Source of the DNA: Deltaproteobacteria bacterium
GTDB lineage: Bacteria > Desulfobacterota > Binatia > Binatales > Binataceae
Direction: 5' to 3'
DNA: 50,990 nt
Assembly: GCA_021801125.1 (NCBI GenBank)
Contig: JAJYYI010000024.1
Coordinates: 1 to 50,990 of the forward strand
Shown here: positions 24,759 to 33,786 of the stretch, piece by piece
Numbering within the stretch: position 1 is the first letter of the stretch
Layout: each line of letters opens with the position of its first letter
Notes under the pieces: model-generated
Seen by the model: only the letters and a program-made list of their open reading frames with translations
Told to the model about the DNA's origin: nothing
Databases searched by the model: none
Made by a program: the position numbers and the translations under genes

Positions 24759-27700
24759 TTATCGGTCGAGTGCGCCAGCCGCATCATCGTCATCCTCGTC
24801 AAGCGGGCGCAGCGTGCGCGGGAACGCGCCCTCCAACAGCTCATAGAGCGCGGGCACGAAGAACAGCGTAAGAGCGGTGGAGACCGAGAGGCCCCCGATT
24901 ACCGCGCGCGCCAGCGGCGCGTTGGATTCACTGCCGATACCAAACCCAAGCGCCATGGGCAGCAAGCCCACCAGCGTCGCGACCGTGGTCATCATGATTG
25001 GGCGCAGCCGCGTCCGTCCGGCCTTTGTCACCGCCTCCCGTACGGCGAACCCGCGCCGGCGCAACAGGTTTGCGTAATCGACCAGCAGGACACCGTTGGA
25101 CACGACGATCCCGGCCATCATAATCACGCCCATAAAGGAGCTGGTCGAGAAGCTCGTACCCGTTAAGTACAAAATCCAGATGACGCCGGTCATCCCGAAA
25201 GGCACGGTAAACATGATGATGAACGGGTCCACCAGCGACTGGAACTGCGAGGCCATCACCATGTACACCAGCAGAAGCGCCAGCGCCGTGGCGAAGTAAA
25301 GGCTGCCGAAAGCGCTTTGCTGCTGGGCTATCTGGCCCGCCAATCGCAAGCTGAAACCAGGCGGCAACGGAATCTGGTCGAGCCGTTGGCGCAACTCGGA
25401 GGCAAGCGACCCGAGGTCACGCCCCATGGGCGAAGCGGTAACGTCGATCACGCGCTGGAGGTATTTGCGATCGATCTCAAGCGGACCGGCGCCGGGCGAG
25501 ATGCGCGCGATGTTGCGCACTTGAACGATTTGGTTGGCGCTTGGACTACCGGTGGCTCCAGCCATTCCGGTGACCGGAGCGAGCGGTGACGGCGGCGGCT
25601 GCTCGCCCCCGCCAGGAAGCTCGCCGCCTCCGCCTTGCCCCGCTCCCGGCACACCGGACGTAATCAGGTTGAGCGCCGCGGGCAGTCCGCTCACCGAGGT
25701 CGACGGCGCTAGACCGCGGTTGAGCAGAAAAATGTCGCCCAAGTCCGATACGTGAGAGCGGTCTTCAGGCTGCAGCTGAACCACGATGTTGTATTCATTG
25801 CCGGTAACAGGATCGGTAAAGACCGGGGGATTGAGCGTATTGCCGTTTAGCGAATAAAGAATCGCGTTGGCGGCGTCGCGTTCGTTGATGCCAAGCAGCG
25901 AAGCTTTGATTCGATCGATCGCGATGTTGAACTTGGGAAAATCACGCTCGCGGGCGATGCGCACGCCGGCAAGACCTGGGGTGGCTCGCATCGCCGCCGC
26001 CACGCGCGCCGCGACCTCTCGCGCTTGCGTCAAGTCGTAGCCCAGTACTTCGACCTCGACCGGCGCCTCGGCGCCAAAGTTGAGCACGCTCTCTACGGTT
26101 CCGGTGGGACGAACATAGATTTGCGCTTCGGGGAAGGCGGCGGTCAGTCCCGTCCGCAAGCGCGCGACGATCTCCGTCGTGGAAACGTTGCGCCGGTCCG
26201 GGCGCACCAACTCAACGTCTATGAAAGCCGCGTGCGGCCCGGTGTTGGTCGAATAGACTGCAGCTTGGGCGTTGACCTTGCCCGCCGTCGTGAGCAGCCC
26301 GATATTCGAGAGCATCATCCTGAGCGTTCCCGGCGGAAGCTCGTGCCGAATCTCCGTTTCGATCCGCCCCACAAGCTGCTCCGTGTATTCGATCCGCGAC
26401 CCGACAGGAGCGCGAACCGCAACTTCGAGATGGCTCTCGTCGGAAGCCGGGAAGAACTCTGTGCCGATAAACGGCACGACGCCCAGCGACAAAACGAATA
26501 GCAGCGCCACAGCGCTGACCGTAAGGCCGGGGCTTCCAAGCGCGCGAATCAGCGTCCGTTCGTAGAGCGTCTCGAATCCCCGCAAAAACGCCTGCACCAA
26601 CGCCGCGACGCGCTCGAGCGGGTTAGAACTGTGGGAGTCGCGTGCGCGCTCAGGGCCCAGATACTTAAGGCACAAAAGAGGCGTAACCGTCCGTGAGACC
26701 AGAAAGCTCGCCGAGAGCGAGTAACTGATCGCAAGTGCCATCGGGATAAAGAGGAGCTGCGCCACGCCGGTGATAAATATGATGGGGAGAAAGACCACGA
26801 TGGTCGTGACTGTCGAGGCAAGAATCGGCATCGCCACCTCGCGCGCCGCCGCGAGCACTCCGGGCTCACCCGTGTTGCCGGCGGTGAAATGGCGCGAGAT
26901 GTTCTCCAGTTCCACGATTGCGTCGTCGACCAGCCGCCCCACACCGAGCGCGAGGCCGCCAAGGGTGAACACGTTGATCGCCTGACCGGAGAAGTACAGC
27001 AGCAGAAAAGTCGCCACGATCGAAAGCGGAATCGCCACCGACACGATTAGCGTACCCGCCAGGCTTTGCATGAAGAGCAGAATCACCACGAAAGCGAGCA
27101 CCGCGCCCTCGAGCGCCTCGTGTTCTAGATTGCGTATCGCGTCCTTGATGTACACCGACTGGTCGAAGGTCAGCCGCAGTTTAATCGCGTCGGGAACGCC
27201 CACCAGATGCTTGAGGCGCTCGCGAACCGCGTTCACCACGTCCACCGTGTTGGCGCCCGGCTGCTTATTGATGGCCAAATAAACCGCGCGCTTGCCGTCA
27301 GTGCGCACGATGTTGGTCTGCTCTTCCGCCGAGTCACTCACGGTGCCCAGATCACCGACGCGCACCGGTACTCCTCCCACCGTCGTGACCACCACCTGCG
27401 CGATCGCCGGCACCACCCGGAACTGCGCGTTGGAAAAAATGTTGTATTGGCGCTCGCCGATGCGAATCCATCCGGATGGCTGAATCAGGTTGGAATTGCC
27501 GACCGCGTTGACCACGTCCAGGATCGAGATTCCGCGCGCCTGCATCTTGTCGCGGCTCACGGAGATCGTGATCTGACGGACTTTGCCACCATTCACCGTC
27601 GCCGTGGCGACGCCGGGCAGTTGCTCGAGCTGCGGAGCGATCAGGTTGTACGACAAATCGTATAATCGACGCTCATCGATCCCCGTCCCCGTCACGGTTA

Positions 27701-28121
27701 CGTTGCACACGGGCAGGTTGGAGACGTCAAACTTGACCACGAACGGCTGCTGCACGCCGGCAGGAAGGATGTTGAGAATCTGCTGGATGTGCTGCGTTAC
27801 CTCCACCATGGCGCTTTCGATGTTCGCGCCCCATCGCAGCCATACCTGAACGATCGACAGACCCTCTTTGGAATACGATTGGACGTGATCGACGTTGGAG
27901 ACCGACGTAACCGCTTTTTCAACCTGATAGGTGACCGTTTTTTCAACGTCTTCCGGACTGGCTCCTTGATAGATCGTGCCGACGATCAGCACCGGCAGAG
28001 ATATGTTGGGGAAAAGATCGACCGGCATCCGCGTCAACGACGTGGCGCCAAGGATCACGATGGCGAGCGACACCATCAGAATGAAGATCGGGTTTCGAAG
28101 CGCTAACCGGGTAAGCCACAT
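24759..28121 (-). CDS. RND efflux pump inner-membrane subunit (first of a tandem pair), with Pro/Gly-rich insertion
   Basis: A 1120-residue RND pump, paralogous to the following gene and starting MWLTRLALRNPIFILMVSLA. The TM4 proton-relay Asp pair is in GRLVDDAIVELEN. It is longer than its partner mainly because of a low-complexity Gly/Pro insertion of about 45-50 residues around 812-860 (DNA about 25540-25690: GAGQGGGGELPGGGEQPPP), just before SPGAGPLEIDRKYLQRVID in the second periplasmic domain. The partner has only a short loop there. It lies 309 bases downstream of the membrane-fusion protein gene. Confidence 0.95.
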   Translation of the reverse strand: MWLTRLALRNPIFILMVSLAIVILGATSLTRMPVDLFPNISLPVLIVGTIYQGASPEDVEKTVTYQVEKAVTSVSNVDHVQSYSKEGLSIVQVWLRWGANIESAMVEVTQHIQQILNILPAGVQQPFVVKFDVSNLPVCNVTVTGTGIDERRLYDLSYNLIAPQLEQLPGVATATVNGGKVRQITISVSRDKMQARGISILDVVNAVGNSNLIQPSGWIRIGERQYNIFSNAQFRVVPAIAQVVVTTVGGVPVRVGDLGTVSDSAEEQTNIVRTDGKRAVYLAINKQPGANTVDVVNAVRERLKHLVGVPDAIKLRLTFDQSVYIKDAIRNLEHEALEGAVLAFVVILLFMQSLAGTLIVSVAIPLSIVATFLLLYFSGQAINVFTLGGLALGVGRLVDDAIVELENISRHFTAGNTGEPGVLAAAREVAMPILASTVTTIVVFLPIIFITGVAQLLFIPMALAISYSLSASFLVSRTVTPLLCLKYLGPERARDSHSSNPLERVAALVQAFLRGFETLYERTLIRALGSPGLTVSAVALLFVLSLGVVPFIGTEFFPASDESHLEVAVRAPVGSRIEYTEQLVGRIETEIRHELPPGTLRMMLSNIGLLTTAGKVNAQAAVYSTNTGPHAAFIDVELVRPDRRNVSTTEIVARLRTGLTAAFPEAQIYVRPTGTVESVLNFGAEAPVEVEVLGYDLTQAREVAARVAAAMRATPGLAGVRIARERDFPKFNIAIDRIKASLLGINERDAANAILYSLNGNTLNPPVFTDPVTGNEYNIVVQLQPEDRSHVSDLGDIFLLNRGLAPSTSVSGLPAALNLITSGVPGAGQGGGGELPGGGEQPPPSPLAPVTGMAGATGSPSANQIVQVRNIARISPGAGPLEIDRKYLQRVIDVTASPMGRDLGSLASELRQRLDQIPLPPGFSLRLAGQIAQQQSAFGSLYFATALALLLVYMVMASQFQSLVDPFIIMFTVPFGMTGVIWILYLTGTSFSTSSFMGVIMMAGIVVSNGVLLVDYANLLRRRGFAVREAVTKAGRTRLRPIMMTTVATLVGLLPMALGFGIGSESNAPLARAVIGGLSVSTALTLFFVPALYELLEGAFPRTLRPLDEDDDDAAGALDR

Positions 28122-28430
28122 AGCCCTACCCTATCGGCCGAACACGCCGCTTCAAGCTGAATGCGCGTGACCTCATCATTGCGAAGCGCGCAAAGCCTAA
28201 TCGCATGGCGCCTGAGGAACGCGCACGCGCGTCCTTCGGCCGGTCTCCACCACGGAGCTTTGCTTCCTCGTCGTGTCGCCGCGGCGAGCGCCTCTCGGCA
28301 CGTCCCCTGATGACGTCTGAACGAACGCGCCGTCGGCCTATCGGCCACTTACCGCCAGCAATGCGAATCATGGGCGACATGGTTGTGGAAAACGGTCCAG
28401 TCGCGTTTGAAAACGGACCCCAATTTTGTT
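28122..28430. other. gap between MFP and RND genes, with possible IS21-like terminal repeats
   Basis: 309 bases inside an otherwise compact efflux operon. It holds two near-identical 11-mers, GAAAACGGTCC (28388-28398) and GAAAACGGACC (28409-28419), 21 bases apart. Spaced short terminal repeats of this kind are seen at IS21-family ends, so a decayed insertion is possible. No protein fragment was recognised. Confidence 0.35.
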
Positions 28431-29789
28431 CTAGCTATTGGGCGACCGATGTGCGTTTCCCGCGGGCGCTGTCGAATCGACACCAGAGTCCCAGTTTTGA
28501 CCTGGCGAGAGCGTTCCATCCGCGGCGGCACGAACCTTTCCGCCGTGCCGATGCGTATCAGCGCCGAACGCGTTGCGGTCCGCGCCGTTGACGTGAGCGC
28601 GGTCGCGAACGGGATGGGCCGCAGTCGCAGTTCCTCTGCGGTCCGTTACAGGCGGTCGCGAACCTTGAAGCAGCCCCGAAGCTGCCGGAACCTGCTCAAA
28701 GGCCTGGGCGCTCTGCGGATGCGCTTCATTCACCACCGCCGCCACCCTGAGCGGCGAACCATCGTCGAGCAGCTCGGCGCCGGAGACGACTACATCCTCA
28801 TCGCCTTTGAGGCCGCTCACAATCTGCACCGCATCGGCTTCCTGCAGACCGATCTGCACCGGAGTCTTATGCGCATGGTTGTTACGCACGGTGTACACGA
28901 AACTGCCCTGGTCGCCATGAATCACCGCTCCCGGCACCAGCGTCAATACGTCATGCTCGCTGAACAAGTTCAATATGACCCTGGCAAACATACCAGGTTT
29001 CAGCAGATTTTCCGGGTTGACCAAATCGATCTCGGTCTGCATCGTGCGCGTTGTCGGATCGAGCCCCTGAGCAATCCGTGTCACTTCGCCGGTAAACGTC
29101 TTCTCGGGGTATGCGTCCGTTTTGACCTCGGCCCGGCTGCCGAGCTTCAGCCGACCGACATCCTCCTCAGGCACGTAGATAAAGATGCGCACCTTGCTCG
29201 AGTCGGCAAGAACGAACAGAGGCGACTGAGTCGCGCCAGGATAGACCAAATGTCCTGGGTCGTAGTTGCGCTGGATGATGTACCCGGAAAACGGCGCGCG
29301 GATGAAGCGATAGTTGTAAAGCTCTTCCTGTTCTCTGTAGGTCTCTCTAGTCGACTTGAAGTTTGCCAGCGCCGTGTCGTAATCCTGCTGGGAGATAACG
29401 TGCTCGGCGAGAAGTCGGCGGTACCGGTCGTAGTTCGCCTGGGCAAGCTCAAAATTAGCCTTGGCCTGCCGGTAGGCCTTTTCTTGCTCAGGATAGGTCA
29501 AGATCGCGAGCATTTGGTCGCGCTTTACGTAGTCTCCGCGATCGACGTAGATCTCCTTGATGAAGCCCGGCACTTTGGCTGTAAGGTCGACTTGCCGGAT
29601 TCCCAGGAGGTCGCCGGTAAGGGTAATCCGCCGCGCTAGATCGCGCCGCTGCGGTCGCACCACCGTAACGACCGGGATCCCGCGATGCGGATGGCCGACC
29701 GTCTGCTCGGCGGCCCGTCGCTGGCCTGCGTTGTAAGCAAACACTCCCAACGCCGCAAGCACCACCGCCACGGCAAGCCATTTCTTCAC
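28431..29789 (-). CDS. RND efflux membrane-fusion (periplasmic adaptor) protein
   Basis: A 452-residue adaptor that links the RND pump to an outer-membrane channel. It has an N-terminal signal or anchor (WLAVAVVLAALGVFA), a lipoyl-like half motif (VPGFIKEIYVDRGDYVKRDQ), an alpha-hairpin (YRQAKANFELAQANYDRYRR onward), the second lipoyl half (IRAPFSGYI) and beta-barrel and membrane-proximal domains to about residue 365. The GTG at 29789 has GGAGG about 10 bases upstream. The last about 85 residues are a His/Arg/Ala-rich tail with no homology to the family, next to the possible IS remnant, so the true C-terminus may have been altered. It is the first gene of the MFP-RND-RND-TetR cluster. Confidence 0.92.
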   Translation of the reverse strand: MKKWLAVAVVLAALGVFAYNAGQRRAAEQTVGHPHRGIPVVTVVRPQRRDLARRITLTGDLLGIRQVDLTAKVPGFIKEIYVDRGDYVKRDQMLAILTYPEQEKAYRQAKANFELAQANYDRYRRLLAEHVISQQDYDTALANFKSTRETYREQEELYNYRFIRAPFSGYIIQRNYDPGHLVYPGATQSPLFVLADSSKVRIFIYVPEEDVGRLKLGSRAEVKTDAYPEKTFTGEVTRIAQGLDPTTRTMQTEIDLVNPENLLKPGMFARVILNLFSEHDVLTLVPGAVIHGDQGSFVYTVRNNHAHKTPVQIGLQEADAVQIVSGLKGDEDVVVSGAELLDDGSPLRVAAVVNEAHPQSAQAFEQVPAASGLLQGSRPPVTDRRGTATAAHPVRDRAHVNGADRNAFGADTHRHGGKVRAAADGTLSPGQNWDSGVDSTAPAGNAHRSPNS

Positions 29790-30571
29790 TGGTCGCCACC
29801 CTCCGGGGGACCACCGACCGTCGCTCGCACCAACAATCTCGAAAAGTCATTCACTGTATTAGTTCTATCACAAACCGCGTGCCCAACGGGCCTAATCATC
29901 AGGGCCTCACATTCTTTGGACGACGGCAGGCTTAAATCGGATGACTCAAACCGAAGCTACGCTAGCCGCGGTGGCCAGATGAACGCCACCACGCGGCGGC
30001 GGTCCAACCATAGCCCTCATACGCGGAGCGCCGTTAGACGCTCTCACCTTCCAAAACTCACAGATGCTCAGCGTTCCACTCAACGGCAAAAGGAACGTCG
30101 AGCTTGCAGCCTCTCCGACCGCTAGAGCGGCATTTGTCGACCGACCGTTGTTATTCCGCCCGCTCCCGGCGCGACGGCGGCCACGCCGGTCTCATTTCAA
30201 CTTCGACGTGGTCAACCTGTCCTGTTGCGTGTCGTCGATTTTGAATGACTGGGCGAGCCTTCGAGGGAAGTGGCCGACGCGCCACTTTGATTTTTCTATG
30301 CTTGCTTGATTTACTGTTATCAGGCAAGCGAATTTTCCAGGCGCAGGGGTCCTAAAACAGGTCTCCCGGCTTCGACAGGACCGAAGCGTACGTCGCGCGA
30401 ATCATAAGCCTAGCTTTTGACTCAACTCCCCAGCGGCAGTTAAGCGAAGAACGGCTCACTAGCCAAGTGGTTGCATTTTCCGCTCTAAAAACGCTACTTC
30501 AAGTACGTAAGGTCGTCGTGTCCTTCAAGATTGCGGCGCAAGATCGCGATTGGTGCACCAAAGGCAAATTA
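29790..30571. other. divergent regulatory region between efflux operon and GNA1162-type lipoprotein
   Basis: 782 bases without a gene, between two divergently transcribed units. It must contain both promoters; no confident -35/-10 pair could be assigned. The part around 29860-29880 next to the MFP gene is AT-rich. An inverted repeat at 30300-30329 is listed separately. Confidence 0.5.
30300..30329. repeat. 11-bp inverted repeat in the divergent region
   Basis: GCTTGCTTGAT (30300-30310) and ATCAGGCAAGC (30319-30329) form an 11-bp stem with one G-T pair and an 8-base loop. It lies about 240 bases before the lipoprotein start. It could be a regulator operator or an RNA hairpin; no T tract follows directly. 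Confidence 0.45.
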
Positions 30572-32767
30572 ATGATCGCCCGTCTATGGCTGGTCGGATT
30601 AGCCGTACTGGCATTCGGCTGCGGCCTTCTGTCCTCGCAGCCTCCCGATCAACCGCAGCATCTCTTCCTAGGTGAATACGCCCGGACAACCCACGGGCAG
30701 ATGACTTGGTTTGACCACCTGGTGGAATTTGACCCAGGGACCTTCGACGTGCGCGCCACGAAGGCGTACCTTGTCAGGCCTCCGCGAAGAATCGCCGTTT
30801 TACCTTTCACTGATACGGGTAGCGGGAATTATGTGCTCGACGGAGCGCCTGTCACGGTGCGCAAAAGCAACGAGTTGGCCGATTGGCGTTGGACCGATTC
30901 AAATCGGCTGCGAAAGATCGTGGAAGGCTACCTGGCGGAGCGCGAGTTCGAGACCGTCAACCTCGTGTTGATCGATGCGGTTCTCGCCGCACACGGTATC
31001 GACAACGACGCCAAGCTGAGCCGCTTGAGCCCCCAAGAGCTTGGCCGCTGGCTCGGCGCGGACGCGGTGGTTTACGGCGAGGTTACGCATTACGAGGTCT
31101 ACTACTTTTACCTGGTCGCAGGGTGGCGGGTGAAGCTCAAGCTCAAAATAGTCTCGACCGAAACTGGATGTCCCGTGGTTACGGCCTCCGGCACCCGCTT
31201 CAAAATGGAAGTCAAACCAGCAGTGGCTTTGCGAGATATCGCCTTTAACTCCGCGCTTGATCTGACAGATTTGCGCGACGTCGACCTGCGCCGCGCCGAA
31301 GAAGAAGCAGCGCGCGAGATCGTTTGGCGAATTCCCTACAACAACGAAGAGCAACCTCCTGGCCGTTCGTCAGCTTCGCCCACCATTGCCAAGCTTCAGT
31401 CTAGGGAATCGCCCGAATACGAGGCTAAGGTTCAGCCCGCGCAGCTCTCCGAACCGACACGGTCCGGCACGTGGCAAGCGCTTGCGCCGAGCCTCACGCA
31501 ACCTCTGCCCGCATCCCATTCGGCGACGGTCGCCGCCGCGGACTCCTCGCTCACGGGCCGAAGCTCAGAGCTCGCCGCGAACGAAACGCCCGCTGTTGAC
31601 GCTTCCTGGCTATCGGCATCCGTAGGTGAGTCGGCGGATTCGGCAATTGCTTCGGCGCGCAGCGCCACGGAAAACTCGGCCGCACAAAGAAATTCCTCAT
31701 CGGAAGTCGAGCGCCTCAACGATTCCGATCCTGTCCCCGCCTTTGATCCGCCGGCGGCGTCGCGGCCGACCTTCCATAGAGAAGACCGCGCGGGGGGAAC
31801 CAACGCTGCCGAGCCTTTGGACTTGGCGCTGCAGACCACCCCAATCGCACCCGCGCTGGCCTGCCCTGTCGAAGCGACGTGGGACGGCGATGAGGAGCAT
31901 TCGGCGATCGCCTCTCGACCTGAGCGTTTCTTTCTTCCCGAGCAGCGCAATTTAAGCCATGGCCGGAAAACCATTTTAGATAGACTGATCGAGACCGACC
32001 CAGAAACGTTCCCGATTCATGTTTCGGCGGAGTATTACGCGAATCCTCCCAACAAGATCGCCGTGTTGCCGTTCAAGTACGCAGGAAGCGGCAATCTTCA
32101 GGTCGACAAGGTAATTCCGGTCACCTTTCACCTGGCACAGGACCGCGAGAAGTGGCGCTGGACTGTCGGTAATCGCGTTAGGCGCACCTTCACCGCCTAC
32201 CTTGCTCAGCGGGAATTCGAAATGATGCCGTTGCCGGAAATCAACGCGGTTCTCAAGCAGCATGGCGTCGATACGTATGATCAGCTAATGCACGTTTCTC
32301 CCCAAGAACTTGGCCGCTGGCTTAACGTGGACGCGGTGGTGTACGGAGACGTCACCAGATACGAGGGCTATTACGGATTTCTTGTTGGTGGATGGACCGT
32401 AGGCTTACGGATACGGTTGGTTTCGACTGCCGACGGCCACGAGCTGATCAGCGCCGAAGGCGGACGGTGGGCCATGGTCATACAGCCGGCCCTCACGCTG
32501 GTCGATATTCTGATTGACTCAGGCCTAAACCTGCTCGAGTCGCTGAGAGATATACGCGTCATTCGAGCCGAAGAAGAGACCTGCCGCGAAATAGCTCTGC
32601 GAATCCCGGAGGTGCCTGAACATATCCGTTCGCTGAAGTCGACCGCCGTGCGCCGTGGCGCGAGGAGAGAGGGCCTCGGCTCGGCGCTGGCCACCGGAGA
32701 CGGCGCGATCAATCCCGCCGCTAGCCCTTCTTTCCAGAACGGCGCCGCCGGGCCATCGAGCAACTGA
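30572..32767 (+). CDS. lipoprotein with two GNA1162/DUF799-like domains
   Basis: A 731-residue lipoprotein. The ATG at 30572 gives a signal peptide ending in lipobox LAFGC and has AAGG upstream; the frame opens earlier at 30467. Two homologous domains of about 230 residues each are separated by a Ser/Ala/Pro-rich linker of about 180 residues. Each repeats the order PP(R/N)(R/K)IAVLPF, WRWT..NR.R, L..REFE, SPQELGRWL..DAVVYG(E/D)VT.YE, and a final RAEEE..REI.(L/W)RIP. This pattern resembles the GNA1162 (NMB1162, DUF799) outer-membrane lipoprotein family, which usually has one domain. Its role is unknown; the position beside RND and TolC genes suggests an envelope-transport function. Confidence 0.72.
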   Translation: MIARLWLVGLAVLAFGCGLLSSQPPDQPQHLFLGEYARTTHGQMTWFDHLVEFDPGTFDVRATKAYLVRPPRRIAVLPFTDTGSGNYVLDGAPVTVRKSNELADWRWTDSNRLRKIVEGYLAEREFETVNLVLIDAVLAAHGIDNDAKLSRLSPQELGRWLGADAVVYGEVTHYEVYYFYLVAGWRVKLKLKIVSTETGCPVVTASGTRFKMEVKPAVALRDIAFNSALDLTDLRDVDLRRAEEEAAREIVWRIPYNNEEQPPGRSSASPTIAKLQSRESPEYEAKVQPAQLSEPTRSGTWQALAPSLTQPLPASHSATVAAADSSLTGRSSELAANETPAVDASWLSASVGESADSAIASARSATENSAAQRNSSSEVERLNDSDPVPAFDPPAASRPTFHREDRAGGTNAAEPLDLALQTTPIAPALACPVEATWDGDEEHSAIASRPERFFLPEQRNLSHGRKTILDRLIETDPETFPIHVSAEYYANPPNKIAVLPFKYAGSGNLQVDKVIPVTFHLAQDREKWRWTVGNRVRRTFTAYLAQREFEMMPLPEINAVLKQHGVDTYDQLMHVSPQELGRWLNVDAVVYGDVTRYEGYYGFLVGGWTVGLRIRLVSTADGHELISAEGGRWAMVIQPALTLVDILIDSGLNLLESLRDIRVIRAEEETCREIALRIPEVPEHIRSLKSTAVRRGARREGLGSALATGDGAINPAASPSFQNGAAGPSSN

Positions 32768-32924
32768 CCGGACGTTTTTGAAGAGGCCTCTCAGAGGGCA
32801 CCAGCGCCTTCGCCCGCTCACTGGCGGCTACCCGCATGGGATAGCGCCGGCCGCAAGACGTCCGGCGGGCAACCCGCTTTGACCACCGACTAAAGCTTGA
32901 GCGCGAGGGCGTATTCCGCTGGGG

Positions 32925-33578
32925 TCAGTTGCACGCGCATTGCGCACAACGTGGAATGAAGACTTGTCCGCGCCGACTCTGAAGCAGCGCAAACCCGCTC
33001 ACGCCACCCGGCGCGGTCTCCAGGCTGGGCAATCCCGGCACGCCCTGTATCGACCCGATCGGCGGTACGGGTGTGGGGAAGAACTCGAAGACCGGCGTGG
33101 GAATGTTAACCGTAGAGGGCGTCCGGCTGAACTGGAACGTGAGACAGGCGTTTTCTGCCGCGGCGCGCGCCGCGTAGTAACCGGTGGCGGAGACATTGCC
33201 GCTCCAAAACGGTCGCGACGCAAACCCGTAGCAGGTGCAGGCAAAGGTTCGTGGAGTAGGCGTCGCACTTGGTGTTGCGCGCGCGAGCGGGGGAACCAGC
33301 GTCGGCGTGGCAGCCAGGCTCGCTGTCGCAAGCGGCACCAGCGGCGCTAACGTCGCGGGAGCACCCGGGCGAACCGGAGGCGCCGGGACCCCGGGTAGCA
33401 CCGGCGCAGGCAAAACCACCGGCGGCGGCGGGATTCCAATCCCGACCTGGGCGGCAGCCTGGTCCCGCAGTCGATTGGACAGCGCCAAGAGAGACAGGAC
33501 GAGTTCCACCATCACCGCCATAGCCACGGCTTTAAGCGCTCGCCCAGAAACAGTGGTGCTAAATTTGCGTCTCAACAA
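32925..33578 (-). CDS. secreted Pro-rich protein with Cys-containing C-terminal domain
   Basis: A protein of up to 217 residues with an N-terminal hydrophobic segment (AMAVMVELVLSLLAL) followed by a Pro/Val/Thr/Ala-rich stretch of about 70 residues (PPPPVVLPAPVLPGVPAPP). A globular part then contains CTCYG and a C-terminal CAQCAC. The Pro/Thr-rich section looks like an exported spacer. The start is uncertain: TTG at 33578, or an ATG around 33521. It lies between the convergent lipoprotein gene and the divergent TolC genes. No family was recognised; at least four Cys residues suggest disulfides. Confidence 0.6.
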   Translation of the reverse strand: MLRRKFSTTVSGRALKAVAMAVMVELVLSLLALSNRLRDQAAAQVGIGIPPPPVVLPAPVLPGVPAPPVRPGAPATLAPLVPLATASLAATPTLVPPLARATPSATPTPRTFACTCYGFASRPFWSGNVSATGYYAARAAAENACLTFQFSRTPSTVNIPTPVFEFFPTPVPPIGSIQGVPGLPSLETAPGGVSGFALLQSRRGQVFIPRCAQCACN

Positions 33579-33726
33579 TTTTGGAACCAGCGGGTCCGTT
33601 TTGGATTGACCGCACGCGGTGTATATTCGCTATCATTGACGTTGTCGGCGCGGCGCGCAAGCCTGCCGTGCTGACGTGCCGCTGAGCGGCCTGAGATGAC
33701 AATTACGGTTGTGCACCGCACCTAGC

Positions 33727-33755
33727 TTGACACGCTAGAAGACCCCGGTAAGAAA
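33727..33755 (+). promoter_or_regulatory. possible promoter upstream of the TolC pair
   Basis: A perfect -35 TTGACA at 33727-33732, about 55 bases before the first TolC start, but the -10 region at normal spacing (TAAGAA at 33749) is poor. It is included as a candidate only. Confidence 0.35.
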
Positions 33756-33786
33756 GAAAGCAACGTTCAAGGGCGCACATAGGGCA

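Noticed and set aside
28383-29639. 418-codon open frame on the plus strand
   Set aside because: It is antisense to the MFP gene, which has clear family motifs; high GC opens the opposite strand by chance.
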